64,000 nt of DNA, taken from positions 124,001-188,000 of the forward strand of contig NZ_MPTA01000001.1 of assembly GCF_001939075.1 (NCBI RefSeq). The letters are read 5' to 3'. Source of the DNA: Paenisporosarcina indica. GTDB taxonomy: Bacteria > Bacillota > Bacilli > Bacillales_A > Planococcaceae. Both the position numbers and the translations under genes were made by a program. The notes under the pieces were generated by a model. The model was given only the letters and a program-made list of their open reading frames with translations. It did not search any database and was not told the origin of the DNA. Positions 36,856-47,100 of this stretch are shown here, in pieces (position 1 is the first letter of the stretch; every line of letters begins with the position of its first letter).

Positions 36856-36995
36856 TTTTTGTTTTTTTATATAATATCAACAGCATTTTCAAACAAAGCC
36901 AAGTATTAAAGTGGGAACAATTAGTAATCATTAAGGATTACAATAACCATCATCAGGGAGATAATCGACCTTACTTCTTCACCAACAACAAAGAC

Positions 36996-37307
36996 TTATC
37001 CAACAAATAAACTATAGACCGCCAAGACTGCGATGGTACCCATCACCACAATAATTACATTGGCTCCCGCAAAAGCAATTGCAAATGCAGCAATTGTACC
37101 GATTAGACCAAATAATAAATTGCCTTCTTGGACAAATAGAATTGCTGGGAAAATCAAGGCACCAAGAACTGCATATGGAATATTTCGTAGCACGCCGCTA
37201 ACAACGGGAGGCAATTCTCGGCCTTCTAAAAAGGTTAACGGAAACGCACGTGGGATATAGGTGACCAGTGCCATACCAAGTAACATCCACCAATACCAAC
37301 TTTCCAT
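36996..37307 (-). CDS. azlD: AzlD family branched-chain amino acid export subunit
   Basis: The 103-residue protein with three or four hydrophobic helices shows the AzlD pattern LVTYIPRAFPLTFL and LRNIPYAVLGALIFP. It is the small partner of AzlC in branched-chain amino acid (and analogue) efflux. Its ATG overlaps the azlC stop by one base (TAATG), showing translational coupling. No clear terminator is visible downstream. Confidence 0.9.
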   Translation of the reverse strand: MESWYWWMLLGMALVTYIPRAFPLTFLEGRELPPVVSGVLRNIPYAVLGALIFPAILFVQEGNLLFGLIGTIAAFAIAFAGANVIIVVMGTIAVLAVYSLFVG

Positions 37308-38020
37308 TAAGCCTCACTTCCTTTCGCTACACGTTTCTCGATACGTGTATACATAATTTCCACCAATATGGCAGAACCAAGTGTGGCCACTAAGATTGCC
37401 CATCCTGTTGATAATAAACCAGTCCAACCGAGGAGTGAGTGGATGATGGCTCCAAATAAAGCTAGATAAACTACTTTTCGATTGCCTTTCATTGAGGGCA
37501 CGAGTAAGCCAACGAACATAGCATACAAAGCAATGGACATGGCGGCTTTAAGGAATGCAGGTAAGTTTGCTCCAATCACATGACCAACTGATGTAAATAC
37601 AACCCAGCTCCCATAAGAAACCAAAATGACACCAGCAGCAAAAGGAGTTCGGATATTGTTTTCCTTGCGAGTGGCTAAAACTGAAAATGTTTCGTCCGTT
37701 ACCCCAAATGCATAGATTGCCTTTTTCCAAGCAGCATCCGGTTGCATCTTTTCATTAAGTGAAGCCGTCATTAAGAAGTGACGAATGTTCACGACAAACG
37801 TGTTTAGGACGATCAGTATGGGATCGACGCCTTTTGCTATCAACGTTAAAGATATGTATTGTGCAGCCCCAGCAAATACGAAAATACTCATAGCCGTTGC
37901 TTCCCACATGGACAAGCCTGTTGTTTTCGCCAGCAAGCCAAATGTTAAGGCAATTGGAAAATAGCCAATGGCAATACTTGAACCGGCTCGAATGCCATTC
38001 ATAAAAGTCATTTGCAACAC
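37307..38020 (-). CDS. azlC: AzlC family branched-chain amino acid exporter
   Basis: The 237-residue permease has about seven helices and family segments GYFPIALTFGLLAKTTGL, FAGAAQYISLTL, NIRHFLMTASL and YAFGVTDETFSV. Together with AzlD it exports branched-chain amino acids. It is divergent from an XRE-cupin gene 60 nt away, a common arrangement in which the regulator controls azlCD. In this genome that regulator is frameshifted. Confidence 0.9.
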   Translation of the reverse strand: MLQMTFMNGIRAGSSIAIGYFPIALTFGLLAKTTGLSMWEATAMSIFVFAGAAQYISLTLIAKGVDPILIVLNTFVVNIRHFLMTASLNEKMQPDAAWKKAIYAFGVTDETFSVLATRKENNIRTPFAAGVILVSYGSWVVFTSVGHVIGANLPAFLKAAMSIALYAMFVGLLVPSMKGNRKVVYLALFGAIIHSLLGWTGLLSTGWAILVATLGSAILVEIMYTRIEKRVAKGSEA

Positions 38021-38089
38021 GTCCCTTTGCTCTAAAGTTTAATAGATTATACATCTGTATGTTAAAATAAACAACGAGAGGTGAAAGTA

Positions 38090-38646
38090 ATGGATGGAAT
38101 AAGACGTAATTTAGGGATGCAATTAAAAAAAGTTCGACATCAACGAGGGATGAGTTTAGATGAAATTGCCAAGTTAACGGACGTTAGTAAAGCTTTGCTT
38201 TTTCAAATAGAAAAAGGGGAATCCAACCCCACGGTGTCAACCATTTGGAAAATTGCAGATGGACTAAAAATAAGTTTTTCATCCTTATTACAACCACCCA
38301 AATCAAGCACAAAAAAATTAAAACATCAGAGACTCCTTTTTTAACCGAAGAAGAGGGGCGTTACCGCGTATTTTCCATCATTCCATTTGACCCTGATCGA
38401 GGATGGGAGTTGTACAGGATAGAATTGGATCCCCTTTGTTCTTACGAAAGTGCACCTCATATGGAGGGGGTGGAAGAAACATTAACACTTGTAGAAGGAC
38501 AAGTAAATATTATCTTGGAAACGGAAGAAGTGACTCTGGAAATTGGCGAAACGTTAGTGTTTTCTGGAAATCAGCTCCATCGATACGAAAATGCATGCGA
38601 AAAAATGTCCGTTCTGCATCTAATCATTCATTATCAATATGTTTGA
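38090..38646 (+). pseudogene. XRE-cupin transcriptional regulator split by a -1 frameshift
   Basis: Two overlapping frames together make a typical XRE-cupin protein of about 185 residues. The first part (from ATG 38090, after GAGAGGTG) is a helix-turn-helix domain (LKKVRHQRGMSLDEIAKLTDVSK). The second part (to 38646) is a cupin sensor domain (GWELYRIELDPLCSYESAPHMEG; IGETLVFSGNQLHRYEN). Without a shift the first frame stops at 38344, soon after the HTH. The frames join at A7 (38311-38317), which in the reading phase is ACA AAA AAA, a canonical A AAA AAA -1 slippery heptamer. One extra A would also restore the frame. It may be a mutation, a base-calling error or genuine slippage. It probably regulates azlCD. 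Confidence 0.8.
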
Positions 38647-38705
38647 TACGTGAGCTACTCGGGGAAACTAGGAGATAACTATTAATTTTTATAAGGATGA
38701 GGTAC

Positions 38706-39344
38706 ATGTTCGATTGGCTAAATGCAGACAATATAGTAGAACTAACAGGAGAATACCGTTCGCTTGGACCTCTCATCGGTTTAATCTTACCTTTTTTAGA
38801 AGCTTTTTTACCGTTTTTACCACTATTTGCATTCGTTATTGCGAATGCTTCAGCATATGGTTTATGGATAGGGTTTTTATTATCTTGGGTAGGTACTGTC
38901 ATGGGCTCTTATGTGGTATTTTCAATCGTTCGAAAATATGGTCGTGCTCGGTTACTGGGTTTTATCACAAAGTATGAACGCGTTCAAAAATTAATCCATT
39001 GGGTTGAAACGCATGGCTTTGGACCATTATTTTTATTACTCTGTTTTCCTTTTACACCTTCCGCCCTCGTCAATCTTGTTGCGGGTTTATCCAACATGAA
39101 AAAGAAAAACTATTTGTGGACTTTGCTGGCAGGTAAATTTGTTATGATTTTCACGATTAGTTTTATTGGACATGACATAAAGGAATTACTAACGAAACCC
39201 ATCCATACAGGAATTGTCCTGCTCGTGATTATGCTTTTATGGTTAGTCGGTAAACAAATTGAACGTCGACTCAATATGCGTGTAGAAGCGAACTATAGAT
39301 TAGCTCAAAAAGAACGACAAGAAGGGAAGGGGCCCACGGTTTGA
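38706..39344 (+). CDS. yhjE: TVP38/TMEM64 (VTT) family membrane protein
   Basis: The 212-residue polytopic membrane protein has the VTT/DedA-type core (FLEAFLPFLPLFAFVIANASAYG; GTVMGSYVVFSIVRKYGR; FPFTPSALVNLVAGLS). The family is implicated in lipid/polyprenyl carrier movement in the membrane, but the role of this branch is not established. It lies directly before signal peptidase I and addBA, as yhjE-sipV do in B. subtilis. I use ATG 38706, 8 nt after AAGGA; ATG 38697 is an alternative. Confidence 0.87.
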   Translation: MFDWLNADNIVELTGEYRSLGPLIGLILPFLEAFLPFLPLFAFVIANASAYGLWIGFLLSWVGTVMGSYVVFSIVRKYGRARLLGFITKYERVQKLIHWVETHGFGPLFLLLCFPFTPSALVNLVAGLSNMKKKNYLWTLLAGKFVMIFTISFIGHDIKELLTKPIHTGIVLLVIMLLWLVGKQIERRLNMRVEANYRLAQKERQEGKGPTV

Positions 39345-39910
39345 GTTCATTGAAACAAGAAACATGGGAATGGGCAAAAGCTATTGTTATTGGAATTCTT
39401 GTCATTGTCCTAATTCGTTCTTTTTTTATAACGAATTATACAGTTTCTGGACTATCGATGATGCCTACGCTTCATAATAAGGATAAAGTCTTAGTCAGTA
39501 AGATTTCTTATACGGTTGGAGAAATTAATCGCTTGGACGTATTAGTTTTTCATGTAGATAATGAAGACTACGTAAAGCGGGTAATTGGACTGCCAGGAGA
39601 CACCATTACCTATGATAATGATATGCTTTTTATCAATAACAAGCGGGTGAAGGAACCATTTTTAACGTCTTACGAAGCTTTTATGAACCCCGAAAATCGA
39701 TTCACGGAAGATTTTACACTCGAAACGCTCTCGGGGCAGACCCGAGTCCCACAAGGTACTTACTTTGTTCTAGGTGACAATCGTATCCAAAGTTTAGATA
39801 GTCGATATTTCTTGTTTGTGCAAAAAGAAGATATTGTTGGAAAAGTGGTGGCGAGGTATTGGCCACTGAAATCAGCGACAATGAATTTCACTGGTAAACA
39901 TCCCGAATAA
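39341..39910 (+). CDS. sipV: Type I signal peptidase (SipV-like)
   Basis: The 189-residue membrane-anchored serine peptidase removes signal peptides from Sec/Tat cargo. One N-terminal helix (about 14-33) is followed by the catalytic Ser39 in SGLSMMPTL and Lys79 in DYVKRVIGLPGD. The structural motif GDNRIQSLDSRYF is also present; the usual N-S-x-D-S-R has Q-S-L-D-S-R here. TTG 39341 overlaps the stop of the upstream gene by 4 nt, so the two are coupled. A large terminator follows. Confidence 0.93.
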   Translation: MSSLKQETWEWAKAIVIGILVIVLIRSFFITNYTVSGLSMMPTLHNKDKVLVSKISYTVGEINRLDVLVFHVDNEDYVKRVIGLPGDTITYDNDMLFINNKRVKEPFLTSYEAFMNPENRFTEDFTLETLSGQTRVPQGTYFVLGDNRIQSLDSRYFLFVQKEDIVGKVVARYWPLKSATMNFTGKHPE

Positions 39911-39967
39911 TTTCCACCTCTAGCTGTTGTTATGTACAATAGAGGTAGGAGATTCTCGGGTTTTTTT
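39902..39967 (+). terminator. Terminator of yhjE-sipV
   Basis: Outer CCCGA/TCTCGGG and inner ACCTCTA/TAGAGGT stems form a long hairpin followed by seven T. Confidence 0.8.
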
Positions 39968-40099
39968 AATGAACAAGAAAGCATAACATTTTTGTGTGAT
40001 ATGAACCCAGTGTTCCGAGTACTTTTAAGTAGGCTCTGGTAACTGATCCCACTGATTTCCGTTCCAACGCACTTTCATGTTTCGAAGCTAGCGTAGCGA

Positions 40100-40257
40100 A
40101 GCAGAAACAGGCGGACGCTTTCCGCGGGCGAGGCCGAGCCTCCTCGGTGGCTACGAAAACATGTGCTCCTGCGGTTACTCGTCGCAAACGGATTGCGCAC
40201 AATCCGTTCCTTGTGGGGTCTCGACTGTCGCGCTTTTCCCGCTGGAGTCGCCGCCAT
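40100..40257. repeat. GC-rich intergenic repeat family E
   Basis: The blocks GGCGGACGCTTTCCGCGGGC, GGCCGAGCCTCCTCGG, CTCCTGCGG, GTGGGGTCTCGACTGTCGCG and CCCGCTGGAGTCGCCGCC form an extended imperfect palindrome, far richer in GC than the flanks. The pattern resembles a short repeat I recall in many Bacillus-type genomes. It lies before addB. Reverse-strand open frames across it are artefacts. Confidence 0.75.
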
Positions 40258-40650
40258 CCACTACAATCAATTTAATTTTTAAATCAATCATAAAGGATAA
40301 GACAACCAAAAGAAAAGGAAGTATGTGCCCATAATGCCTTGCCTACGATATAGCAAAAGTAAGTCCGAAGCCGTCCGGAAACGAAAGTAAACAGGTTTCG
40401 CACTATAAAGGGCACTTGTGCTTTTCTTTTAATTTATATTTTTTAAAAAGTAGGCTGCTGTAGTTAAATAATGGCTATGTTAAATCCTACTGTTCACAGT
40501 TTTGCTCCATATTTATAAATAAGTAAATATAATGTGATTACTTCTAAAGTAGGCACTTAATCTGTAATAAATGCAAATGTACGATAAAGAACAGCGTAGT
40601 TTATATAGCTAAATTTATAGAACTAGAGATCAACATAATCTAAAGGGGGA
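40258..40650. other. Gap between repeat E and addB
   Basis: No gene is supported. GCAAATGTACGATAAAGAACAG at about 40572-40593 (core ACGATAAAGAACAG) matches the right tail of family B, suggesting a decayed copy. The rest is AT-rich and should contain the addBA promoter, which I could not place confidently. Confidence 0.45.
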
Positions 40651-40656
40651 TTGAAT

Positions 40657-43600
40657 GTGTCACTTCGATTGATTACTGGACGAGCAGGAGTAGGGAAGTC
40701 CGATTTTATGAGACATGAGGTTGCTGAAATGTCAGTAAGAAATCCACGAGGGACCCCTATATTCTTTATCGTACCTGACCAAATGTCATTTTCAACAGAA
40801 TACGCGTTATCAACAATGGAGCAGTTAAACGGAATCATTCGTACACAAGTTTCTACCTTTAAGCGACTAGCTTGGCGTGTATTACAAGAAACCGGTGGGA
40901 TCAGTAGACAAGAGATTAGTGGATTTGGCTATCGTATGTTAATACGCCGATTACTCGAAGAACATAAAGAAGAGTTTACTCTTTTTAATCAAGCCGCTAA
41001 TAAACGTGGTTTTACAAATCAGATGGAAATGTTATTAAAAGAGTTTACTAGGTATTGCCTGGACTGTGACACTTTGCATTCTTTAGAAGAATCACTTAAA
41101 CAAGTAAAAGCCCCGCGTACATTGCAAGACAAGGCACATGATTTGTCTGTATTGCTCAACGCATTAGAAGAGCGGCTTGGAACGGCTTACATCGATAGTG
41201 AAGGATACTTCGCATTACTTTCCAAACAAATTCATCAATCACAGCTGATAAAAGAATCGGATATTTATGTCGATGGTTTTGTGAGTATGACGACGCGTGA
41301 ATACGAAATCTTAGGCGAGTTGATGAAGCACGCGAAACGAGTCACGATTGCCCTTCCGGTTCATGATGAAATCCTTGATTTAATGGATGATCAATCATTA
41401 TTCAATAATGCTGCAAAAACGGCAGAACGTTTAAAAGAAATGGCACGGGATCTCTCGGTGGAGATAGAACCAAGCGTCCATTTACATGAGAACAAGCGTT
41501 TCGTGACGAATGAATTGAAACATATTGAAGCATGTTTACATACCTACCCGGCTCCAAAAATTGATGATCATGAACATGTCCATTTGATTGAAGCAGACAG
41601 TCGTCGAGCAGAAGTTCATGCAGTGGCACGACATATTAGACGGCTCGTACGGGATGAACAAATGCGTTATCAAGACATCGCCATCCTTTATCGTCAACCT
41701 GAAGTATTCGATGAGCTGATTGAAACTACTTTTGCTCAATACGATATTCCTGTTTTCATCAATCGAAAAAAAGCCATGTTACATCATCCTTTGGTCGAAT
41801 TTAGTCGCTCAGCATTTGAAGCAGTTTTAAGCGACTATCAATACGAACCGATCTTTAGAGCGATTAAAACCGATTTATTTTTCCCGCTGCAAGCTAACAA
41901 GGAAATTTGGCGTGAACGTGCGGATCGACTAGAGAATTTTGTTCTTTCACAGGGCATATATGGGGATAGATGGGCCGATGAGAGACGCTGGCATGTGAAA
42001 AAGTATCGTGGACTTGAATTTCATTCGAAAATGCAAACGGATGATGAACGAGCTTTACAAGAAGATATTACATTTGTTCGGAATTTAGTGATGGAACCTC
42101 TAAAAAACTTCGCTCAAAAATTGAAGAACAATAAAACAGGCAGAGAAATTGCCCAAGCTCTATTTGAATTGATGGAAGAGTTATATGTTTTTGAGAAACT
42201 GCAAATTTTGAAGGATGAAGAAAACGAATTTGGTCATTTATTGCTCGCAACAGAACATGATCAAGCTTGGTCACAGTGGGTAGATGTTTTAGACCAATTT
42301 GTCTTGATGTTTGGGGATGAAGTATTAACACCGAAAGAATGCCTAAGCTTGCTGGAAGAAGGTTTTGACACGCTGGAATTCTCGCGTATCCCACCATCCA
42401 TAGACCAAGTGTTAGTCGCATCAGTAGATCTCTCTCGCTTATCTAATATCCGAGCGGCATTTGTCATTGGGGTCAACGATGGTGTCTTCCCAAAACGCGT
42501 TGAGCAAGATGGTCTACTGTCAGATACGGAACGCGAATGGTTTATGCAAATCGGCTTTGAATTAGCTCCAACATCGAAAGTACGTTTGATGGATGAATCG
42601 TATATGGCGTACCGTGCCGTAACCACTGCCTCAGAGAAGCTTTTTATTTCGTATGCAGTTGCGGATGAAGAAGGAAAAGCTCTGCTTCCATCGACATATA
42701 TAAAACGATTCCAGCAATTATTGCCAAAAGTCGAAACGGAACTAGCAGTGATTGATCCTGCTGTGCTAAAAGATAATTCTAGTCACTACATTCAACATCC
42801 ACGTGCAACACTACCATCAATCGCAACAAAATTAAAACAAGCGGCAGTTGAAGGAAGCTTGGAAGAAGAGTGGCGTGCTGTTGCTGCCTATTACGAGAAT
42901 GATCCATTTTGGCAATCCATTTTTGAACGTGTTGTCCGGCCAATCAACAAGCCCATACAAGCGGAACGATTGAGTCCTGAGACGACTAATGCTTTATACG
43001 GGGACTCATTTACATCGAGTGTGTCTCGAGTTGAAAAGTATTTCAGTTGTCCATTCGCCCATTTTGCGACATATGGCTTGAGATTGGAAGAGCGAGGAGA
43101 ATACCGTCTGGAAGCACCCGCAATCGGGGATTTATTCCATGCTGCACTCAAATGGATTTCCGACGAAACGCAGAGACTCCATCTATCATGGGCACAACTT
43201 TCAACGAAGCAAGCTTGGGCATTAGCAAAACAGGCAGTGGATGAAATAACGCCATACTTTGTCCATCAAATATTACTGAGTACAAGAAGATATCAGTATA
43301 TTCAACGTAAGCTTGTTCAAATTGTCCAACGCACGATGACCACTTTACGCGATCATGCCAGTGTTTCAACATTTGCTCCGATTGCCATTGAAGCTGGTTT
43401 TGGTCCAGGAGAACAATTACCATCTTTAGAGATTCCTCTACGAAATGGACATGCAATGAAAATGCGGGGAAGAATCGACCGAGTGGACGCTGCAAAAATT
43501 GATGGAAAACAATATGTACGCATCGTGGATTATAAATCATCTTCTAAAGAACTGGATTTAAACGAAGTATATTATGGGATCTCATTGCAAATGCTCACAT

Positions 43601-44151
43601 ATTTGGACGTTGCCGTAACAAATTCCGAGATTTTGCTAGGACAAGAGGCAGACCCTGCCGGTGTATTATACGTTCATGTGCATAATCCAATGTTGAAACT
43701 AAATCAAGAATTATCTGAGATGGATATTGCAGAAGAAATATTCAAGAAATATAAAATGCGTGGGTTATTAATTGATGATACGGACGTGTTGAGTGAAATG
43801 GACACGCATATACAAGGATTTTCTAAAGTCATCCCTGTACGAATCAACGTTAATGGTTCGTTGTCTAAAGCATCATCAAAAGTCGTATCACCCCAAGACA
43901 TGAGTAACTTACGCACGTTTGTCCGACACAAGCACCAACAAGCGGGAGATGGAATGCTCGCTGGTGATACACGTGTATTGCCGTATCAAAAGAAAAACAA
44001 AACAGCTTGCGATTACTGCAGTTTCCGAAGCGTCTGTCAGTTTGATCCAACTGATCCTGACCAAAAGTATCGCAAGCTAGCGGTGGAAACAGCCGAAGAA
44101 GTAACAAAACGAATACAAGAGGAGGTCACACCGGATGTTAATACCGACTAA
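40657..44151 (+). CDS. addB: ATP-dependent helicase/nuclease subunit AddB
   Basis: The 1164-residue subunit of the AddAB helicase-nuclease resects double-strand breaks and recognises Chi. An N-terminal Walker A-like TGRAGVGKSDF (about 7-17) is followed by a helicase-like scaffold and a C-terminal RecB-type nuclease domain with VDYKSSSKELD. The four cysteines of the iron-sulfur cluster are present: one in YFSCPF (about 800) and three in ACDYCSFRSVCQF near 1110-1125. GTG 40657 lies 7 nt after AAAGGGGG; a TTG at 40651 is too close. addA overlaps its end by 17 nt. Confidence 0.95.
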   Translation: MSLRLITGRAGVGKSDFMRHEVAEMSVRNPRGTPIFFIVPDQMSFSTEYALSTMEQLNGIIRTQVSTFKRLAWRVLQETGGISRQEISGFGYRMLIRRLLEEHKEEFTLFNQAANKRGFTNQMEMLLKEFTRYCLDCDTLHSLEESLKQVKAPRTLQDKAHDLSVLLNALEERLGTAYIDSEGYFALLSKQIHQSQLIKESDIYVDGFVSMTTREYEILGELMKHAKRVTIALPVHDEILDLMDDQSLFNNAAKTAERLKEMARDLSVEIEPSVHLHENKRFVTNELKHIEACLHTYPAPKIDDHEHVHLIEADSRRAEVHAVARHIRRLVRDEQMRYQDIAILYRQPEVFDELIETTFAQYDIPVFINRKKAMLHHPLVEFSRSAFEAVLSDYQYEPIFRAIKTDLFFPLQANKEIWRERADRLENFVLSQGIYGDRWADERRWHVKKYRGLEFHSKMQTDDERALQEDITFVRNLVMEPLKNFAQKLKNNKTGREIAQALFELMEELYVFEKLQILKDEENEFGHLLLATEHDQAWSQWVDVLDQFVLMFGDEVLTPKECLSLLEEGFDTLEFSRIPPSIDQVLVASVDLSRLSNIRAAFVIGVNDGVFPKRVEQDGLLSDTEREWFMQIGFELAPTSKVRLMDESYMAYRAVTTASEKLFISYAVADEEGKALLPSTYIKRFQQLLPKVETELAVIDPAVLKDNSSHYIQHPRATLPSIATKLKQAAVEGSLEEEWRAVAAYYENDPFWQSIFERVVRPINKPIQAERLSPETTNALYGDSFTSSVSRVEKYFSCPFAHFATYGLRLEERGEYRLEAPAIGDLFHAALKWISDETQRLHLSWAQLSTKQAWALAKQAVDEITPYFVHQILLSTRRYQYIQRKLVQIVQRTMTTLRDHASVSTFAPIAIEAGFGPGEQLPSLEIPLRNGHAMKMRGRIDRVDAAKIDGKQYVRIVDYKSSSKELDLNEVYYGISLQMLTYLDVAVTNSEILLGQEADPAGVLYVHVHNPMLKLNQELSEMDIAEEIFKKYKMRGLLIDDTDVLSEMDTHIQGFSKVIPVRINVNGSLSKASSKVVSPQDMSNLRTFVRHKHQQAGDGMLAGDTRVLPYQKKNKTACDYCSFRSVCQFDPTDPDQKYRKLAVETAEEVTKRIQEEVTPDVNTD

Positions 44152-47100
44152 ACCACTAGACGTCACCTGGACAGATGCACAGTGGAGAGCCATTTATGCT
44201 GAAGGGCGTGACGTTCTCGTATCAGCAGCAGCTGGTTCAGGGAAAACGGCTGTACTAATTGAACGGTTGATTAAAAAAATAACGCGAGAAGAAAACCCGA
44301 TCGATGTCGATGAATTACTAGTTGTGACATTTACGAATGCATCCGCAGCCGAAATGCGACACCGAATGGCAGAAGCGTTGGAAAAAGCACTCGTAAAAGA
44401 CCCGACTTCAAGTCATTTAAGAAGACAGTTGAGCTTATTAAATAAAGCTCAAATCTCTACTTTGCATTCTTTTTGTTTATCCATCGTGAAGCAATATGCG
44501 TATGTACTGGATATTGATCCTGGTTTCAGACTTGCGAATGAAGCGGAAGCTGCCCTCATAAGAGACGATGTGTTAGCGGAGGTTTTAGAGAATGCCTATA
44601 AAGCAGAGAATCCAGAAGCCATGTATCGACTAGCAGATAGTTTTACAACTGACCGCGACGATCAATTGATCGAAACGCTTATTGATAAATTGTTTGATAC
44701 CGCAAGTGTACACCCGGATCCGAAGAAGTGGTTATTGGCGATTCCAGAAAGTTATGATGTAGCGGAAGACTTTATTATTGATGACTTGCCTTTTATGGAT
44801 GCCCTCAAACTAACGATTAAACATTCGCTTGAAGAAGCCTATGCCATTACGGAAGATATTCGTCAATATGCCTTGCAACCGGCTGGTCCAGCTCCATTTG
44901 GGAAAACGGTGGAGGAAGACCAACTATTGATCGCTGAAGCGATTCGTCGGATTTCAACACAGTCTTGGCAGTCAACATTTGATTACTTCCAAAACTTGAA
45001 ATTCTCCAAAGCAGCAAGCATCCGAAAAGATACGTATGACGAAGAACTGGTAAAAAACGCAAAAGACAAACGCAATTTACTGAAAAAAAGAGTTAATGAT
45101 GTAAAAGATTCATACTTTACGAGAACGCCTGCGAGATTACTACAAGAAATGAGACTAATGCATCCGATATTGAAGACCTTAGTTGAATTGACAATATCGT
45201 TCGGTGAACAATATCGTCAAGCGAAAAATGAACGAGGATTAGTGGATTTTTCCGATCTTGAGCATTTTGCTCTTCAAGTTTTGACCAATGAAGAAAATGG
45301 TGAACTCTCTCCATCTAACATTGCAAAAGACATAACAGCACAGTTCAAAGAAGTGTTAGTCGATGAATATCAGGATACCAACCGTTTACAAGAAACAATT
45401 CTGCAAATCGTCAAAACTGGAACGGAAGCAAATGGAAACATGTTTATGGTGGGAGATGTAAAACAATCCATCTATCGTTTCCGTTTGGCCGAACCAATGT
45501 TATTTTTAAATAAATATGCAAAGTTTACAACTGAAGCAGGAAATTCAGGTGTGAAAATCGATTTAAACGCCAATTTCCGAAGCCGTCCCGAAGTACTTCA
45601 TGCAACGAACTTTATTTTCTCGCAAATTATGGGCGAGCGTGTAGGAGAAATCGATTATGACGATGCAGCTGCCTTGAAGCCAGGGGCCCCCTATCCAGAG
45701 GTTGATGAACCAGTTGAGCTCATCATTCTTACACAACAGGAGGAAGACGAAGAAGTTAGTAGTGATGAAGAGGCTGACAATGAAGAAACGCTTGAGCTAG
45801 AAGAATTGAAGAAATCACAGTGGGAAGCACGATATATTATTAACAAAATCCAATCACTGATGGATGCGCAAACGAAGGTGTTTGATCCTTGGACAAAAAG
45901 TGAACGTCTCTTGGAATACAGAGATATCGTCATTCTGATGAGGTCCATGACGTGGTCAGGAGACTTAACGGAAGAATTTAAAGATGCTGGGATTCCATTA
46001 TATGCTAATTTATCAAAAGGATATTTTGATGCACTTGAAGTAATGATTATGTTAAATACGCTACGGATTATTGACAATCCGTATCAAGATATTCCTTTGG
46101 CATCTGTACTCCGATCTCCATTCGTCGGATTAACAGAGTCCGAACTGTCACATATTCGTTTGGCTTCACCGAAAGAGCCATTTTTTGAAGCGTTGAAAAT
46201 CTTTGTACGTACAGGTGGAAGTGGGATTGCTCCACATACTGCAGAAAAATTAGTGCGTTTCTTTCAGCAATTTGAAGAATGGAGAAATTTAGCACGTAGA
46301 GGATCATTGGCCGATTTAATTTGGCGAATTTATATGGATACTCACTATTACGAAATGGTCGGTGCCATGCCAAATGGCAAGCAGAGACAAGCGAATTTAC
46401 GGACGCTGCATGACCGTGCTATGTCTTATGAGAAATCCTCATTCCGTGGTTTATTCCGTTTTTTACGATTTATTGATCGGATGAAAAAACGTGGGGATGA
46501 TTTAGGAACAGCGCGCGCCATGAGTGAAAAAGAAAACGTGGTCCGTCTCATGACGATTCATTCTTCAAAAGGACTGGAATTCCCTTATGTATTTATTGCC
46601 GGTTTAGGTAGAGATTTTAATCAAATGGATTTCAATCAACTGTATTTATTTGATCAAAACTTTGGATTAGCGGTAAAAGCAGTCGATCCAGATAAACGAA
46701 TTTCCTACACATCGCTTCCTTTTTTAGCTGTGAAAGAAAAGAAACAACTCGAGCTGAAAGCTGAAGAAATGCGGGTCCTTTATGTTGCGATGACTAGGGC
46801 AAAAGAGAAATTAATATTAATTGCAACAGTGAAAGATGCACAAAAGTCCATAAACAAATGGCAAGATATCGCGTTTAATGCCGGAGACATGTTACCAGAG
46901 TATGTACGATCGCGTGCCAAGGGATTTCTGGATTGGATCGGACCGGCAATTGCTAGACATCCTGACTTTGCAAAGTGGCAAGGCATACCAAACAATCGAG
47001 TTGTTTCGGATCCATCAAAATGGTCGATTGAAACGATTCATGTAGATCAATTACGTCAAGAAATGTCTAGCAAATCACCTATAACCGATTATGAAACAAC

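Noticed and set aside
39966-40257. Reverse-strand frames of 60-78 codons
   Set aside because: They are caused by the GC-rich repeat E, which has few stop codons.
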